Source: JBCDBH01 sp039184055
Lineage (GTDB): Bacteria > Acidobacteriota > Thermoanaerobaculia > Multivoradales > J023
Reading direction: 5' to 3'
Assembly (NCBI GenBank): GCA_039184055.1
Contig: JBCDBH010000238.1
Location: 1-9,174 of the forward strand
Length of the DNA stretch: 9,174 bases
The translations under genes were made by a program, and so were the position numbers. Within the stretch, counting starts at the first letter, position 1. Each line of letters begins with the position of its first letter. The notes below the pieces were generated by a model. The model saw only the letters and a program-made list of their open reading frames with translations. It ran no database searches and was not told the origin of the DNA. Of this stretch, positions 1 to 6,643 are shown one piece after another.

Positions 1-21
1 CCGAGACAAGAAAGGTGACGT

Positions 22-219
22 GTGAACGTGAAAAAGATGCCTCGCTACGACCGCGATCACCGTTCCGCCAATATCGATCCGCATCTGCTCGAAATCGGAC
101 TCAGCATGACACCCACCGAGCGACTTCGCTGGTTGGAAGACACGGTCGAAGAGTTGTTGCCTTGGTTGGGACTGGCGGCGGATGCGGAGAGTTCGGAGAA
201 ACAAAGAGAGTCGGATTGA
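22..219 (+). CDS. small acidic hypothetical protein (65 aa)
   Basis: A 65-residue protein starting at GTG (22), with AAAGGTG at 11-17 as a likely ribosome site; a second in-frame GTG lies at 28. The middle carries MTPTERLRWLEDTVEEL (about residues 29-45), an amphipathic acidic helix. From memory, similar short proteins with a 'TP.ERL.WLE' stretch often sit beside nucleotidyltransferase genes in toxin-antitoxin-like pairs, but no such partner is visible downstream and the upstream side is off the window. It has no signal peptide or membrane segment and is probably cytoplasmic. It ends with TGA at 217-219. It could be the last gene of an operon entering from the left. The reading frame is convincing; the function is unknown. 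Confidence 0.6.
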   Translation: MNVKKMPRYDRDHRSANIDPHLLEIGLSMTPTERLRWLEDTVEELLPWLGLAADAESSEKQRESD

Positions 220-279
220 TGCCTTCGACCCAGGTGATGGTCTGTATCTTTACCCAGACTAATCTTCCGCCACGGAACC

Positions 280-477
280 TTAGCTGTCACAGCTTGTCAT
301 AGCTCCCCGAGCACGTAAGTGTCGGTTGGGGTCGGTCGGACCGGTTGCCACCTCTTTGAGGATGCCCTGGGTGAGCAGCGTTTTCAGGTCGCGTTGCAGG
401 ATGCGGCGACTAGTCTCTGGGAAGAGTCGTTCGAACTCGCCTAGGGTGAGTTTGCCGCGCGCCAGTTGCGCGCCGTG
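280..477 (-). pseudogene. C-terminal winged-helix fragment, Fic-protein-like (decayed)
   Basis: The minus strand encodes a stretch reading LTLGEFERLFPETSRR, then LQRDLKTLLTQGILKEV, then TGPTDPNRH, and ends at a TGA at 280-282. This resembles the winged helix-turn-helix that closes many Fic-family (AMP-transferase) and related proteins: a helix, a recognition helix with 'RTLQRDLK.L', and a 'G.L.E.GTGPTDP.RHY' wing. Upstream of about base 477 the frame stays open but no longer looks like that family, and there is no Fic HPFxxGN motif, start codon or ribosome site where expected. I infer a 3' remnant of a deleted gene. The family assignment is from pattern memory and moderate at best; the tail could come from another wHTH regulator. 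Confidence 0.45.
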
Positions 478-601
478 CGAGCAGGGGTCTCTCGATCTGA
501 TCAGGTTGGACCGACCGATGTTAAATATTTGCTTTCTTCGATAAGGTTGGCGCAGCCCGGTCACCGCCATAGAGAGTGCCAACTCCATCGAGGAAGCCAT
601 C
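478..601 (+). promoter_or_regulatory. AT-rich leader region of the cellulase gene
   Basis: This is the 3' part of the 382-base gap at 220-601. It contains an AT-rich patch at about 519-545 (TTAAATATTT followed by CTTTCTTCGATAAGG) in otherwise GC-rich DNA, upstream of the cellulase start. A TTGGAC lies at 506-511, but its spacing to TAAATA at 522-527 is only 10 bases, so I cannot assign a sigma-70 pair. A Shine-Dalgarno site GAGGA at 590-594 stands 7 bases before the ATG at 602. The rest of the gap (220-279) shows no gene or repeat I can support. Confidence 0.25.
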
Positions 602-1639
602 ATGTTCAAGCTCCGGTACCTGCTAGTCGCTTTGGTCTTGCTGATTCTCGCTTCCCTCACACACGCCGAACCGATTCTCGAAGGCGTGAATCTTGCCGGC
701 GCGGAGTTCGCGCACGGGACGTTCTGGCCGAATACCGAAGAGATCGAGTATTTCCAGAGCAAGGGGATGAATGTGCTTCGGCTGCCGTTTCTTTGGGAGC
801 GGTTGCAGCCGAGTCTGTTTGGCGATTTCAACGCCGCGCAGCTGAATGGTCTGGATACGTTTGTCACCGAAGCCACGAATCGTGGTGTCCATGTGATTTT
901 GGATCCGCACAATTACGCGCGTTACAACGGTCAGTTGATCGGGAGCTCGGCGGTGCCGGATACGGCGTTTGCCGATCTGTGGAGTCGTTTGGCGACGCTT
1001 TATCAGGGCAACGCGCGGGTGGTGTTCGGTTTGATGAACGAGCCGAACAATATGTCGACGGAGCAGTGGCGAGCCAGTGCGAATACGGCGATTGCGGCGA
1101 TTCGGGCGACGGGAGCGACAAATCTCATTCTGGTGCCGGGCAATGCGTGGACGGGGGCGCATAGCTGGGAGCAGAATTGGTACGGCACGCCCAATGCGGT
1201 CGAGATGCTGAATATCGTCGATCCGGGAAACAACTTCGTTTTCGAGCTGCATCAATATTTCGACAGCAACTTCTCAGGCACGTCCCCGGTGTGTGTGCCT
1301 GGGAATGGCTCGACGCAGCTGGTGACGGTCACGAATTGGTTGCGTCAGCATGGCTACGTCGGGTTTTTGGGCGAGTTCGCGGGTGCGAACAATGCCGACT
1401 GTCGGGCCGCCATTGAAGACGCGCTCGGCTATCTCGAAGCCAACGCCGATGTGTGGCTCGGCTGGACATGGTGGGCCGCGGGGCCGGAGTGGGGCGAGTA
1501 CATCTTCACGCTCGAACCGACCAACAATTACACCGTCGATCGCCCGCAGATGGCTTGGCTCACGCCCTTTCTCGGCACGATTTTCTCGGATGGTTTCGAG
1601 TCGGGGGACGTCAGTCGGTGGTCGTCTTCGGTCGATTAG
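602..1639 (+). CDS. secreted GH5 endo-beta-1,4-glucanase (cellulase)
   Basis: A 345-residue protein with a signal peptide (hydrophobic core about residues 6-18, probable cleavage after THA at 20-22), so exported. The mature part is one glycoside hydrolase family 5 TIM barrel, closest by eye to the EGII/Cel5A-like group (subfamily 5_5): GVNLAGAEF at 28-36, RLPFLWERLQP at 60-70, ILDPHNYARYNG at 99-110. The acid/base glutamate is E147 in NEPN; the nucleophile is E258 in LGEFAG. Active-site aromatics lie in HQYFDS (217-222) and WLGWTWWAAGP (285-295). The family hydrolyses internal beta-1,4 bonds of cellulose or related glucans with retention. The last residues (IFSDGFESGD...W, 327-340) form a tail outside the barrel, treated separately. 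The ATG at 602 has GAGGA 7 bases upstream. The gene is intact and appears to have its own leader. Confidence 0.93.
   Translation: MFKLRYLLVALVLLILASLTHAEPILEGVNLAGAEFAHGTFWPNTEEIEYFQSKGMNVLRLPFLWERLQPSLFGDFNAAQLNGLDTFVTEATNRGVHVILDPHNYARYNGQLIGSSAVPDTAFADLWSRLATLYQGNARVVFGLMNEPNNMSTEQWRASANTAIAAIRATGATNLILVPGNAWTGAHSWEQNWYGTPNAVEMLNIVDPGNNFVFELHQYFDSNFSGTSPVCVPGNGSTQLVTVTNWLRQHGYVGFLGEFAGANNADCRAAIEDALGYLEANADVWLGWTWWAAGPEWGEYIFTLEPTNNYTVDRPQMAWLTPFLGTIFSDGFESGDVSRWSSSVD
1580..1636 (+). other. C-terminal DGFESGD..W tail of the cellulase
   Basis: Residues 327-345 read IFSDGFESGDVSRW and a short serine tail, directly after the GH5 barrel. From memory, an 'iF.DGFESGD.s.W' ending recurs on otherwise unrelated secreted proteins of several Gram-negative lineages, where it looks like a shared C-terminal appendage, perhaps the start of a truncated jelly-roll or a sorting signal. 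There is no transmembrane helix or basic cluster as in PEP-CTERM-type tails. The function is unproven. Confidence 0.55.
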
Positions 1640-1680
1640 CCACCGCTTGAGCCCGATATGATCGCGAGATCGTTTCAGGC

Positions 1681-3402
1681 ATGACGCTGGGGGCTCCTAT
1701 GGCGCGCGTGATTTACGTCCTTCCTCACCTCAACATCAATGGTGGGGTGAAGGTGGTCTTGCAGCACGCTCATTTGTTGCGGGACACGGGGATCGAGGTG
1801 TTGGTGACGGCGCCGACAGTGGTGCCGTCGCCGTTTTCGCGTTATCAAGCGACGATCGTCGCCTGGGATGAGGTGGATCCTCAGCCTGACGACACCCTGA
1901 TCTTCAATTGGTTCACCGATCTCAGACGCTTTGGGGCCGAGGTCGACTGTCGGCGAATCTATTTCGCGCAATCTTGCTATTGGTGCCGTCGCCATCCCGA
2001 TGGCCGTCAACCGGACGATGACGCGGTGAAGGATCTCGACGTGTACCACCAGGGAGACATCCTGGCTCACGATGTCGAGATCTGGTCGGAGAGCCGTGAG
2101 ATTCAGCGGTACTTTCTTTATGGTTTCGGTCGCGAGTCGCGTTTGGTGCACAACTGGATCGATACGAGTCTGTTCACGCCGGCACCCGAGCGTCGCGTTC
2201 TGGGCCGGGTCGGGATGTTGAGTCATCGTGATCACGGCTATGTGGAGCTGCTCGACGCGTTTCGCGCCGCCGGGCTCGACACGGTGTGCTTGGAAGGCGA
2301 CGAGGAGGAGATCGCGCGCGGTCTTCAAGAATGCGAGCTATTCATTAGTGGCGCACGGGGTGAGCCCAACGGCTGGCGGCGTACCGAGGGCTTTCCGCTA
2401 CCGATGGCCGAGGCGATGGCCTGTGGCTGTGTCGTGGTGACCTTCGACACCGGTGGTTGTGGTGACTACCTGATCGAGGATGTCAACGGCGTGGTGGTGT
2501 GGGAGAGCTCGATCTCGGCGCTGATCGCCGCGACGATCGAGGCCTCGCGTCGTGAGGACCGAGCCCAGCTCGGTGAGCGTGCCGCCGAGACGTTTCGCGT
2601 CGGTTTCGGGGCTGAGCGGATCAAGCGGATGGTGCTCGACGCGTTGCGAGCCCCCGTGCCGGTTTCGCCCCCGCCGCCGCTGCCGCCCATGACGGCGCAC
2701 CGCCCGGCGTCGAAACACGGCACGGTGATCCTGTCGCCCCATTCCGACGATGCCGCGCTCTGTGTCGGCGGGGCTTTGCAAAAAGGATGGTTTCGACCCC
2801 CAGTCACGCTGGTGACGCTTTTCGGTCGCTCGAATTACGCCGCCGACGGAGGCTTTCACGACGAGTGGCGACAGGTCACCGCGACGCGACGTCAGGAAGA
2901 CGAAGCCTTCGCCGCTTCGCTCGATGTGCCCCTGTGGTATTTCCAGGTGCTGGAGGTTGGGCTGCGCGGTGTGCCGATACTCGTTTCCGAAGACGCCACG
3001 CTCGAGCAGCCAGCCGGGCTCGAGATGGCGCTGCGCGAAGTCCTCGCGGCAACCCGGCCACGCGAGATCGTTCTGCCACTCGCCATCGGTGGGCATGTCG
3101 ATCATGTGGTGACCCGTCGTACCGCGATCGAGATCGCGGCCGAATATGGTGCGCAGCTGCTCTTCTACGAAGATCTACCCTATGCCATCGGCCTGAGCGA
3201 AGACGAGATGCAGCGCCATGTTGCGGGTGTCGGTCTCCGTCTTGAGCCCGAGGTCGTGACCATCACCGATGTCCTCGACCGTAAACGCGCCGCGCTCGCG
3301 CTCTATCCGAGTCAGCTCGACGAAGACCGCATCGATGCCATTGCGCGCTACCGCCTCGAGGATGGAGAGGTGAGCGAGCGGTTGTGGCGGGCTAGGGTCT
3401 GA
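1681..3402 (+). CDS. GT4-like glycosyltransferase fused to PIG-L-type deacetylase
   Basis: A 573-residue two-domain protein. Residues 8-325 look like a GT-B fold glycosyltransferase of the GT4 type: an N-terminal strand and glycine loop (YVLPHLNINGGV, 12-23) and the donor-site EX7E motif with E236 and E244 in EGFPLPMAEAMACG. A proline-rich linker (325-337) leads to a PIG-L/LmbE domain: SPHSDDA at 352-358 supplies H354, D356 and D357, and GHVDH at 471-475 supplies H475. These match the zinc ligands and catalytic aspartate of N-acetylglucosaminyl deacetylases such as MshB. The likely job is to transfer a sugar and N-deacetylate a GlcNAc-type residue in a surface glycan; the substrate is unknown. 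There is no signal peptide, so it acts in the cytoplasm. The ATG at 1681 lacks a clear ribosome site; the ATG at 1699 (MARVIYVLPH) has GGGGG 5 bases upstream and may be the true start. It converges with the GT25 gene. Confidence 0.85.
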   Translation: MTLGAPMARVIYVLPHLNINGGVKVVLQHAHLLRDTGIEVLVTAPTVVPSPFSRYQATIVAWDEVDPQPDDTLIFNWFTDLRRFGAEVDCRRIYFAQSCYWCRRHPDGRQPDDDAVKDLDVYHQGDILAHDVEIWSESREIQRYFLYGFGRESRLVHNWIDTSLFTPAPERRVLGRVGMLSHRDHGYVELLDAFRAAGLDTVCLEGDEEEIARGLQECELFISGARGEPNGWRRTEGFPLPMAEAMACGCVVVTFDTGGCGDYLIEDVNGVVVWESSISALIAATIEASRREDRAQLGERAAETFRVGFGAERIKRMVLDALRAPVPVSPPPPLPPMTAHRPASKHGTVILSPHSDDAALCVGGALQKGWFRPPVTLVTLFGRSNYAADGGFHDEWRQVTATRRQEDEAFAASLDVPLWYFQVLEVGLRGVPILVSEDATLEQPAGLEMALREVLAATRPREIVLPLAIGGHVDHVVTRRTAIEIAAEYGAQLLFYEDLPYAIGLSEDEMQRHVAGVGLRLEPEVVTITDVLDRKRAALALYPSQLDEDRIDAIARYRLEDGEVSERLWRARV

Positions 3403-3404
3403 GT

Positions 3405-4256
3405 TCAGCGCCCTTTCGGAGCAGTGCGCAAAAGAGCTTCGCAGGTTCGCCAGAAGATCCGTCGGCGGCGGTTCATCCAGCGCCGCCGCAGCAAGGCCAC
3501 GGCCCGGGGGCCGAGACTCTGTCGAGTCCGATCCAAAGCTTCGAAGAGCTTCTCGGATTGCTCCCAATACGGACTGTGATCGTCGTGTCGTTGCTCGATA
3601 TCGCTCCAGCCCGGTCGCTGGTGGCAGATCATCGGTCGGACGCACAGGCTGTGGGTGCGTGGATGGATCTGTTCCGAATAGAACCGATCGATGGCGTCGT
3701 CGTACACGCGGTGGGGCTGATACCGATCACGGCTCGTTCGATCGAGAATCATTTTCATGGCGCGTCGATGGACGGCGTAAGCGTGTGACTCATAGCCACT
3801 GTGGACCTCGACCAGGTGGCGCGAACGATAGCTCGGCCGCTCGAACAACATGATTCCGAAATAGAGCATGTCCCAACGTTTGGGCAGCTCGGCGAGCGCT
3901 CGGCCAAGCACCTCTATCGCGTCAGGGGTGAACGTCACGTCGTCCTCGAAGATCAACACTGACTCGAGCCCGCGTTCGAACGCGTCCGAGAGGATGTCGA
4001 GATGGCTCAGCTTGCAGCCGAGCGAGCCATCGCCCGTCGGTGGTATCACCGCTGAGACTCGTCTGACCCGGTCGTCGAGTCCCACTCGCGCGAACTCGGC
4101 GCTCGCCTCACGCCACCGATCAGGACGGTTGTCCAAATTGATACAGACGATGTCGTCGAAGAAATCGAAGGGTTGATGCATAACCACTGAGGTGTTTCGC
4201 AACAGGCGAAGTCCATTCGATTCTATGTGAGCAAGCGAGGACATCCCCTCGTTCAC
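3405..4256 (-). CDS. glycosyltransferase family 25 (LPS/LOS-type) protein
   Basis: A 283-residue protein with GT25 landmarks in order: INLDNRPDRW (39-48), the opening nucleotide-sugar segment; GCKLSHLDIL (80-89); LIFEDDV (101-107), the acidic metal/donor motif; SHAYAVHRRAMKMIL (157-171); and PMICHQRPGWSDIE (208-221). The family transfers galactose or similar sugars onto lipooligosaccharide or other surface glycans at the cytoplasmic face. The C-terminus (about 250-283) is rich in arginine, suggesting membrane or nucleic-acid-like surface contact. The GTG start at 4256 has GAGGTG about 10 bases upstream. A later ATG at 4181 (MHQPFDFFDD) would also give a normal family N-terminus, and the first 25 residues look non-conserved, so the start is uncertain. 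Its stop is 2 bases from the stop of the converging GT4/PIG-L gene, and both probably act on the same glycan. Confidence 0.82.
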   Translation of the reverse strand: MNEGMSSLAHIESNGLRLLRNTSVVMHQPFDFFDDIVCINLDNRPDRWREASAEFARVGLDDRVRRVSAVIPPTGDGSLGCKLSHLDILSDAFERGLESVLIFEDDVTFTPDAIEVLGRALAELPKRWDMLYFGIMLFERPSYRSRHLVEVHSGYESHAYAVHRRAMKMILDRTSRDRYQPHRVYDDAIDRFYSEQIHPRTHSLCVRPMICHQRPGWSDIEQRHDDHSPYWEQSEKLFEALDRTRQSLGPRAVALLRRRWMNRRRRIFWRTCEALLRTAPKGR

Positions 4257-4326
4257 TGACCCTTTTCACCTCGGCTACCATCTCCCGACGCCCCGCTGCA
4301 TCGCAACGGGCCAAGCCGTTCGGTAC

Positions 4327-4351
4327 GGGAGGCACGGATCGAGTGCCTCCC
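4327..4351 (-). terminator. stem-loop behind the cysteine-rich protein gene
   Basis: A perfect 9-bp inverted repeat, GGGAGGCAC at 4327-4335 and GTGCCTCCC at 4343-4351, with a 7-base loop. It starts 15 bases after the TGA (4367-4369) of the minus-strand gene and lies before the GT25 gene. No U-run follows on the minus strand, so it is either a Rho-assisted terminator or an RNA 3'-end stabiliser. Confidence 0.5.
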
Positions 4352-4366
4352 TAATCAACGGTGTGA

Positions 4367-4789
4367 TCAGTCCCTTCTCGAGCAGAGAGCGCCCGATTTC
4401 CACGTCGAGTCGATGGTCAAGACGCTCGGGATTGCCGTGATCTGGTGGTCAGGTGGTCGGTTCTCACACCGGTGGCAGGATCCCTCCAGTGAGGTTCGGT
4501 AGAAATAACCCCGATGGGAGTTGCAGCATTCGGTCAACAGGATCATGTCGTTCGTACAGTCCTCGCACGTTTGATCCTGGCAACAATAGACGCGTGTGAA
4601 CGGGTCCTTTTCAGGGGTTTCGGTCGGTTTCTCGGGCTCGAGGTTTACGCCAGGCTGATCTCCGCTGTCAGAAACGGCCGGGTCATCGGTTCGAACCTCG
4701 ACCTGTCCGGGCGCGGTTGCGACGGCGATGAGCGCCACACCGAGGAACAGCAAGAAAGTGGTGAGTAAGTGCCTCTTTGACTCGAACAT
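4367..4789 (-). CDS. secreted cysteine-rich hypothetical protein
   Basis: A 140-residue protein. It has a strong signal peptide (KRH at 5-7, hydrophobic residues 8-24, likely cleavage after AVA near 24) and no lipobox cysteine, so it is probably periplasmic or extracellular. A proline- and acid-rich linker (about 31-63) leads to a compact region with nine cysteines at 69, 70, 75, 78, 88, 89, 105, 108 and 136: CC-x4-C-x2-C-x9-CC-x15-C-x2-C, then a lone Cys. The pattern suggests a disulphide knot or a metal site; I recognise no family. The ATG at 4789 has AAGGAAGG just upstream. It is transcribed in the same direction as the protease gene, 101 bases behind it, so it may be the last operon member or a separate unit. 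A stem-loop follows. Confidence 0.75.
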   Translation of the reverse strand: MFESKRHLLTTFLLFLGVALIAVATAPGQVEVRTDDPAVSDSGDQPGVNLEPEKPTETPEKDPFTRVYCCQDQTCEDCTNDMILLTECCNSHRGYFYRTSLEGSCHRCENRPPDHQITAIPSVLTIDSTWKSGALCSRRD

Positions 4790-4803
4790 GTCTACCTTCC
4801 TTT

Positions 4804-4822
4804 CGCGGCCGCGATGGCCGCG
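4804..4822 (-). repeat. GC-rich inverted repeat between protease and cysteine-rich genes
   Basis: CGCGGCC (4804-4810) and GGCCGCG (4816-4822) are perfect 7-bp arms with a 5-base loop, in the 101-base gap between the two minus-strand genes and just upstream of the AAGGAAGG ribosome site. No T-run follows. It could weaken read-through or structure the leader; in GC-rich DNA it may also be chance. Confidence 0.3.
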
Positions 4823-4890
4823 GTTGCATCAGAGTCGCACCGAAGCCGAATGGTGTCTTGGGTGACGACAGTGGCTTGTGAGATTGCGGG

Positions 4891-5652
4891 CTAGGCAGCC
4901 GGTGGCAGCGGTGGGAGCTCGAGGGCCCGTTGAGCTTCCAACCAGGGAACGAACCAGGAGCGCGCTCCGGCCGCATCTCGAGGGATCGATGGCGCGTCTT
5001 CGGAGCTGGATTCGACTCGGCCGCCATGAAAGCCCACGATCATGGGTGTCGGGTCGGTCGGGTCGGGGTTGAGGGTCCATACGGGTGCCCCCGAGTCGAT
5101 GCGGTCGGATGCGTAGGCGCCGACTGCGACCTGGCTCACCTTCGTTTGCGTATCGGCGTCGGTCACGGTCGTATCGGTTTCGAGGACGACGCCGAGCCGA
5201 GAGCCACCGTCGGCGCCGGAGATGGTGATGGGCATACTGACGGTCGGTGGCAACGTTCCGATGATGGGAACAGGGAGAGTGACGATTTGCTCGATGCGAC
5301 TGAATACCGTCAGAGGAAGTCCGAGCACGGTGAAACTCCAATCGCCGACCGCGATGTCGACATGGCTAGATGAGCCTGACGAGGGTTGCCGGCCGGTGCG
5401 AGGGTGACCAGCGTTGGATGTCGAATGACCGTCGGGGTTTCCGACCGGGCCATGAAGATAAGCGTTGTGACTGACGTGACCGATCGTTGTTCCATCGGCG
5501 AGCATGATGGTGGCGCCTTGGTCACCGACGGCATGGCCGCTCGTGACGATTTTGATACCGCTCGGGCTCGGAAGGAGAAGTCCCAGGGTGCTGGAGTAGA
5601 TTTCGCCTGTTTCGAGTCGACAATCGAGCTTGAGTCCACCGGCCGCGGTCAT
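4891..5652 (-). CDS. chymotrypsin-fold (trypsin-like) serine protease
   Basis: A 253-residue protein whose motifs fit a chymotrypsin-like catalytic triad: H40 in VTSGHAVGD, D99 in SHVDIAVGDW, and S187 in RIDSGAPVW, the counterpart of GDSGGP. A later IVGFHGG (205-211) matches the strand that follows the nucleophile in this fold. A Gly/Ser/Asn-rich insert (about 69-96) separates His and Asp. There is no signal peptide, propeptide or disulphide set (only Cys11 is present), so it is probably cytoplasmic, unusual for this fold. The ATG at 5652 overlaps the stop of the PatG-like gene as ATGA, with AGGAG 8 bases upstream. This coupling suggests the two products act together, possibly as the cutting or joining enzyme for a neighbouring protein. 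It could be inactive or self-cleaving; the triad assignment is by motif only. Confidence 0.72.
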   Translation of the reverse strand: MTAAGGLKLDCRLETGEIYSSTLGLLLPSPSGIKIVTSGHAVGDQGATIMLADGTTIGHVSHNAYLHGPVGNPDGHSTSNAGHPRTGRQPSSGSSSHVDIAVGDWSFTVLGLPLTVFSRIEQIVTLPVPIIGTLPPTVSMPITISGADGGSRLGVVLETDTTVTDADTQTKVSQVAVGAYASDRIDSGAPVWTLNPDPTDPTPMIVGFHGGRVESSSEDAPSIPRDAAGARSWFVPWLEAQRALELPPLPPAA

Positions 5653-6605
5653 GATGTCGTCTCCTGTTCGTCGTGGGTGTAGGACGTGGGGTCGCTGCTG
5701 GAGGAAGCCCTCGACCCGGCGTGGTGGTAGCGCAATGGAGTTCGAGCTGGCTCACCTCGGTCGCTCTCGGAACAGATCACGGGAACGATGTCGTGAACGT
5801 CGACGTCGATGTGTCGCAACATCTCGTCCTGTTCTTCGTCACGATCGAGAAACGTGAGCGTGAGCCGGACGAGGTGACGGCTGTCGGAGCGCGCGGTCTG
5901 CAAGTCTTCGGCACGGAGGTTCTTGAGCTCGAGCCCGCGGCTGGCGGCATCGATGACCACGTGCCCGAAGACGTACGGGTTGGTGAGGACATAGTGAACC
6001 GCTCGATGCCATGACTTGTCCCCTCCGTGAAGGTCGTCGTAGAGGCGGTCCAACGTGTGCCGGAGGGTGTTACGTGTCGACTCGAGCTGATCCGCTGGTA
6101 GTCGCGCATCCGTCATCAATTCGTCGACCAATTGCTTTGTCGACCAGCCATACAGTCCGCGTAGCACGGGTCGCACGATTGGGATTTCGTGGCCGGACGG
6201 TAATCGGAGCGAATCTTGGAGACGGTAGCCAGCTAGCGAAATCCGCTCGATCGATCCTTGAATCTGCTCGATCAAAAGGCGTACCAGACGCTGGTGCACC
6301 AAGGCCGCATGGGGGCCTGAGGGGACGAGAGCAAAGGCCGGTCGTCCCTGCATGTCGAGGCTCCAGTACACCTCCTCGGCGGCTTGCGGGTGAGTCGTCA
6401 TGAGGTGTGCGAGATCGTGTGGGTTGTCGACTGTGCCGTCGGCGGTGAGCTGGCCGAGCGAGTCTTGCCGTGACAAGGAGTCGATCTCGATGCCGAGGGT
6501 GCCGAGGGTGAAAATCGGTGATGAGTCCGTGTGCCACTGTGGTGTTGCAGCCGGTGGCATGTTCGGCCGTGCAGGCACGGCTGGTGGGTGAGGCTGGACA
6601 GTCAT
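5649..6605 (-). CDS. PatG C-terminal-domain-like protein (stand-alone)
   Basis: A 318-residue protein. After a proline-rich N-terminus (1-30) the sequence follows, block by block, the C-terminal domain of the cyanobactin maturation protease PatG as I remember it: FTLGTLGIEIDSLSRQDSL (32-50) for 'YALGTLGYDFGTEARRDSF'; NPHDLAHLM (61-69); EEVYWSLDMQGRPAFALVPSGP (77-98) for 'LIWTLNLD.TP.YAIEP.GP'; RISLAG (121-126); SGHEIPIVRPVLRGLYGW (137-154) for 'SGQVVPVI.P..RGMYGW'; HRAVHYVLTNPYVF (200-213) for 'DRALN...TNAFQ'; and the end VRLTLTFLD...HIDVDVHDIVPV (246-276). The role of this domain in PatG is not established. The subtilisin part is absent. The ATG at 6605 with GGAGG just upstream is preferred; the longer open frame to 6833 overlaps the upstream gene. 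Its stop overlaps the protease start (ATGA). A Ser/Thr-rich tail (about 295-318) is not conserved. Confidence 0.78.
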   Translation of the reverse strand: MTVQPHPPAVPARPNMPPAATPQWHTDSSPIFTLGTLGIEIDSLSRQDSLGQLTADGTVDNPHDLAHLMTTHPQAAEEVYWSLDMQGRPAFALVPSGPHAALVHQRLVRLLIEQIQGSIERISLAGYRLQDSLRLPSGHEIPIVRPVLRGLYGWSTKQLVDELMTDARLPADQLESTRNTLRHTLDRLYDDLHGGDKSWHRAVHYVLTNPYVFGHVVIDAASRGLELKNLRAEDLQTARSDSRHLVRLTLTFLDRDEEQDEMLRHIDVDVHDIVPVICSESDRGEPARTPLRYHHAGSRASSSSDPTSYTHDEQETTS

Positions 6606-6643
6606 AGATCCTCCATGGAAGAAAGTTGGGCGCCTGGCCGCGA

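Noticed and set aside
623..1255. Minus-strand open frame across the cellulase
   Set aside because: Antisense shadow of the GH5 barrel; its sequence has no domain features.
2398..3105. Long minus-strand open frame inside the glycosyltransferase/deacetylase gene
   Set aside because: Arg/Gly/His-rich shadow of a gene with clear domains on the plus strand; no ribosome site or family resemblance.
6487..6512. Short tandem repeat of GCCGAGGGT
   Set aside because: It encodes the conserved TLGTLG of the PatG-like family and is explained by the protein sequence.
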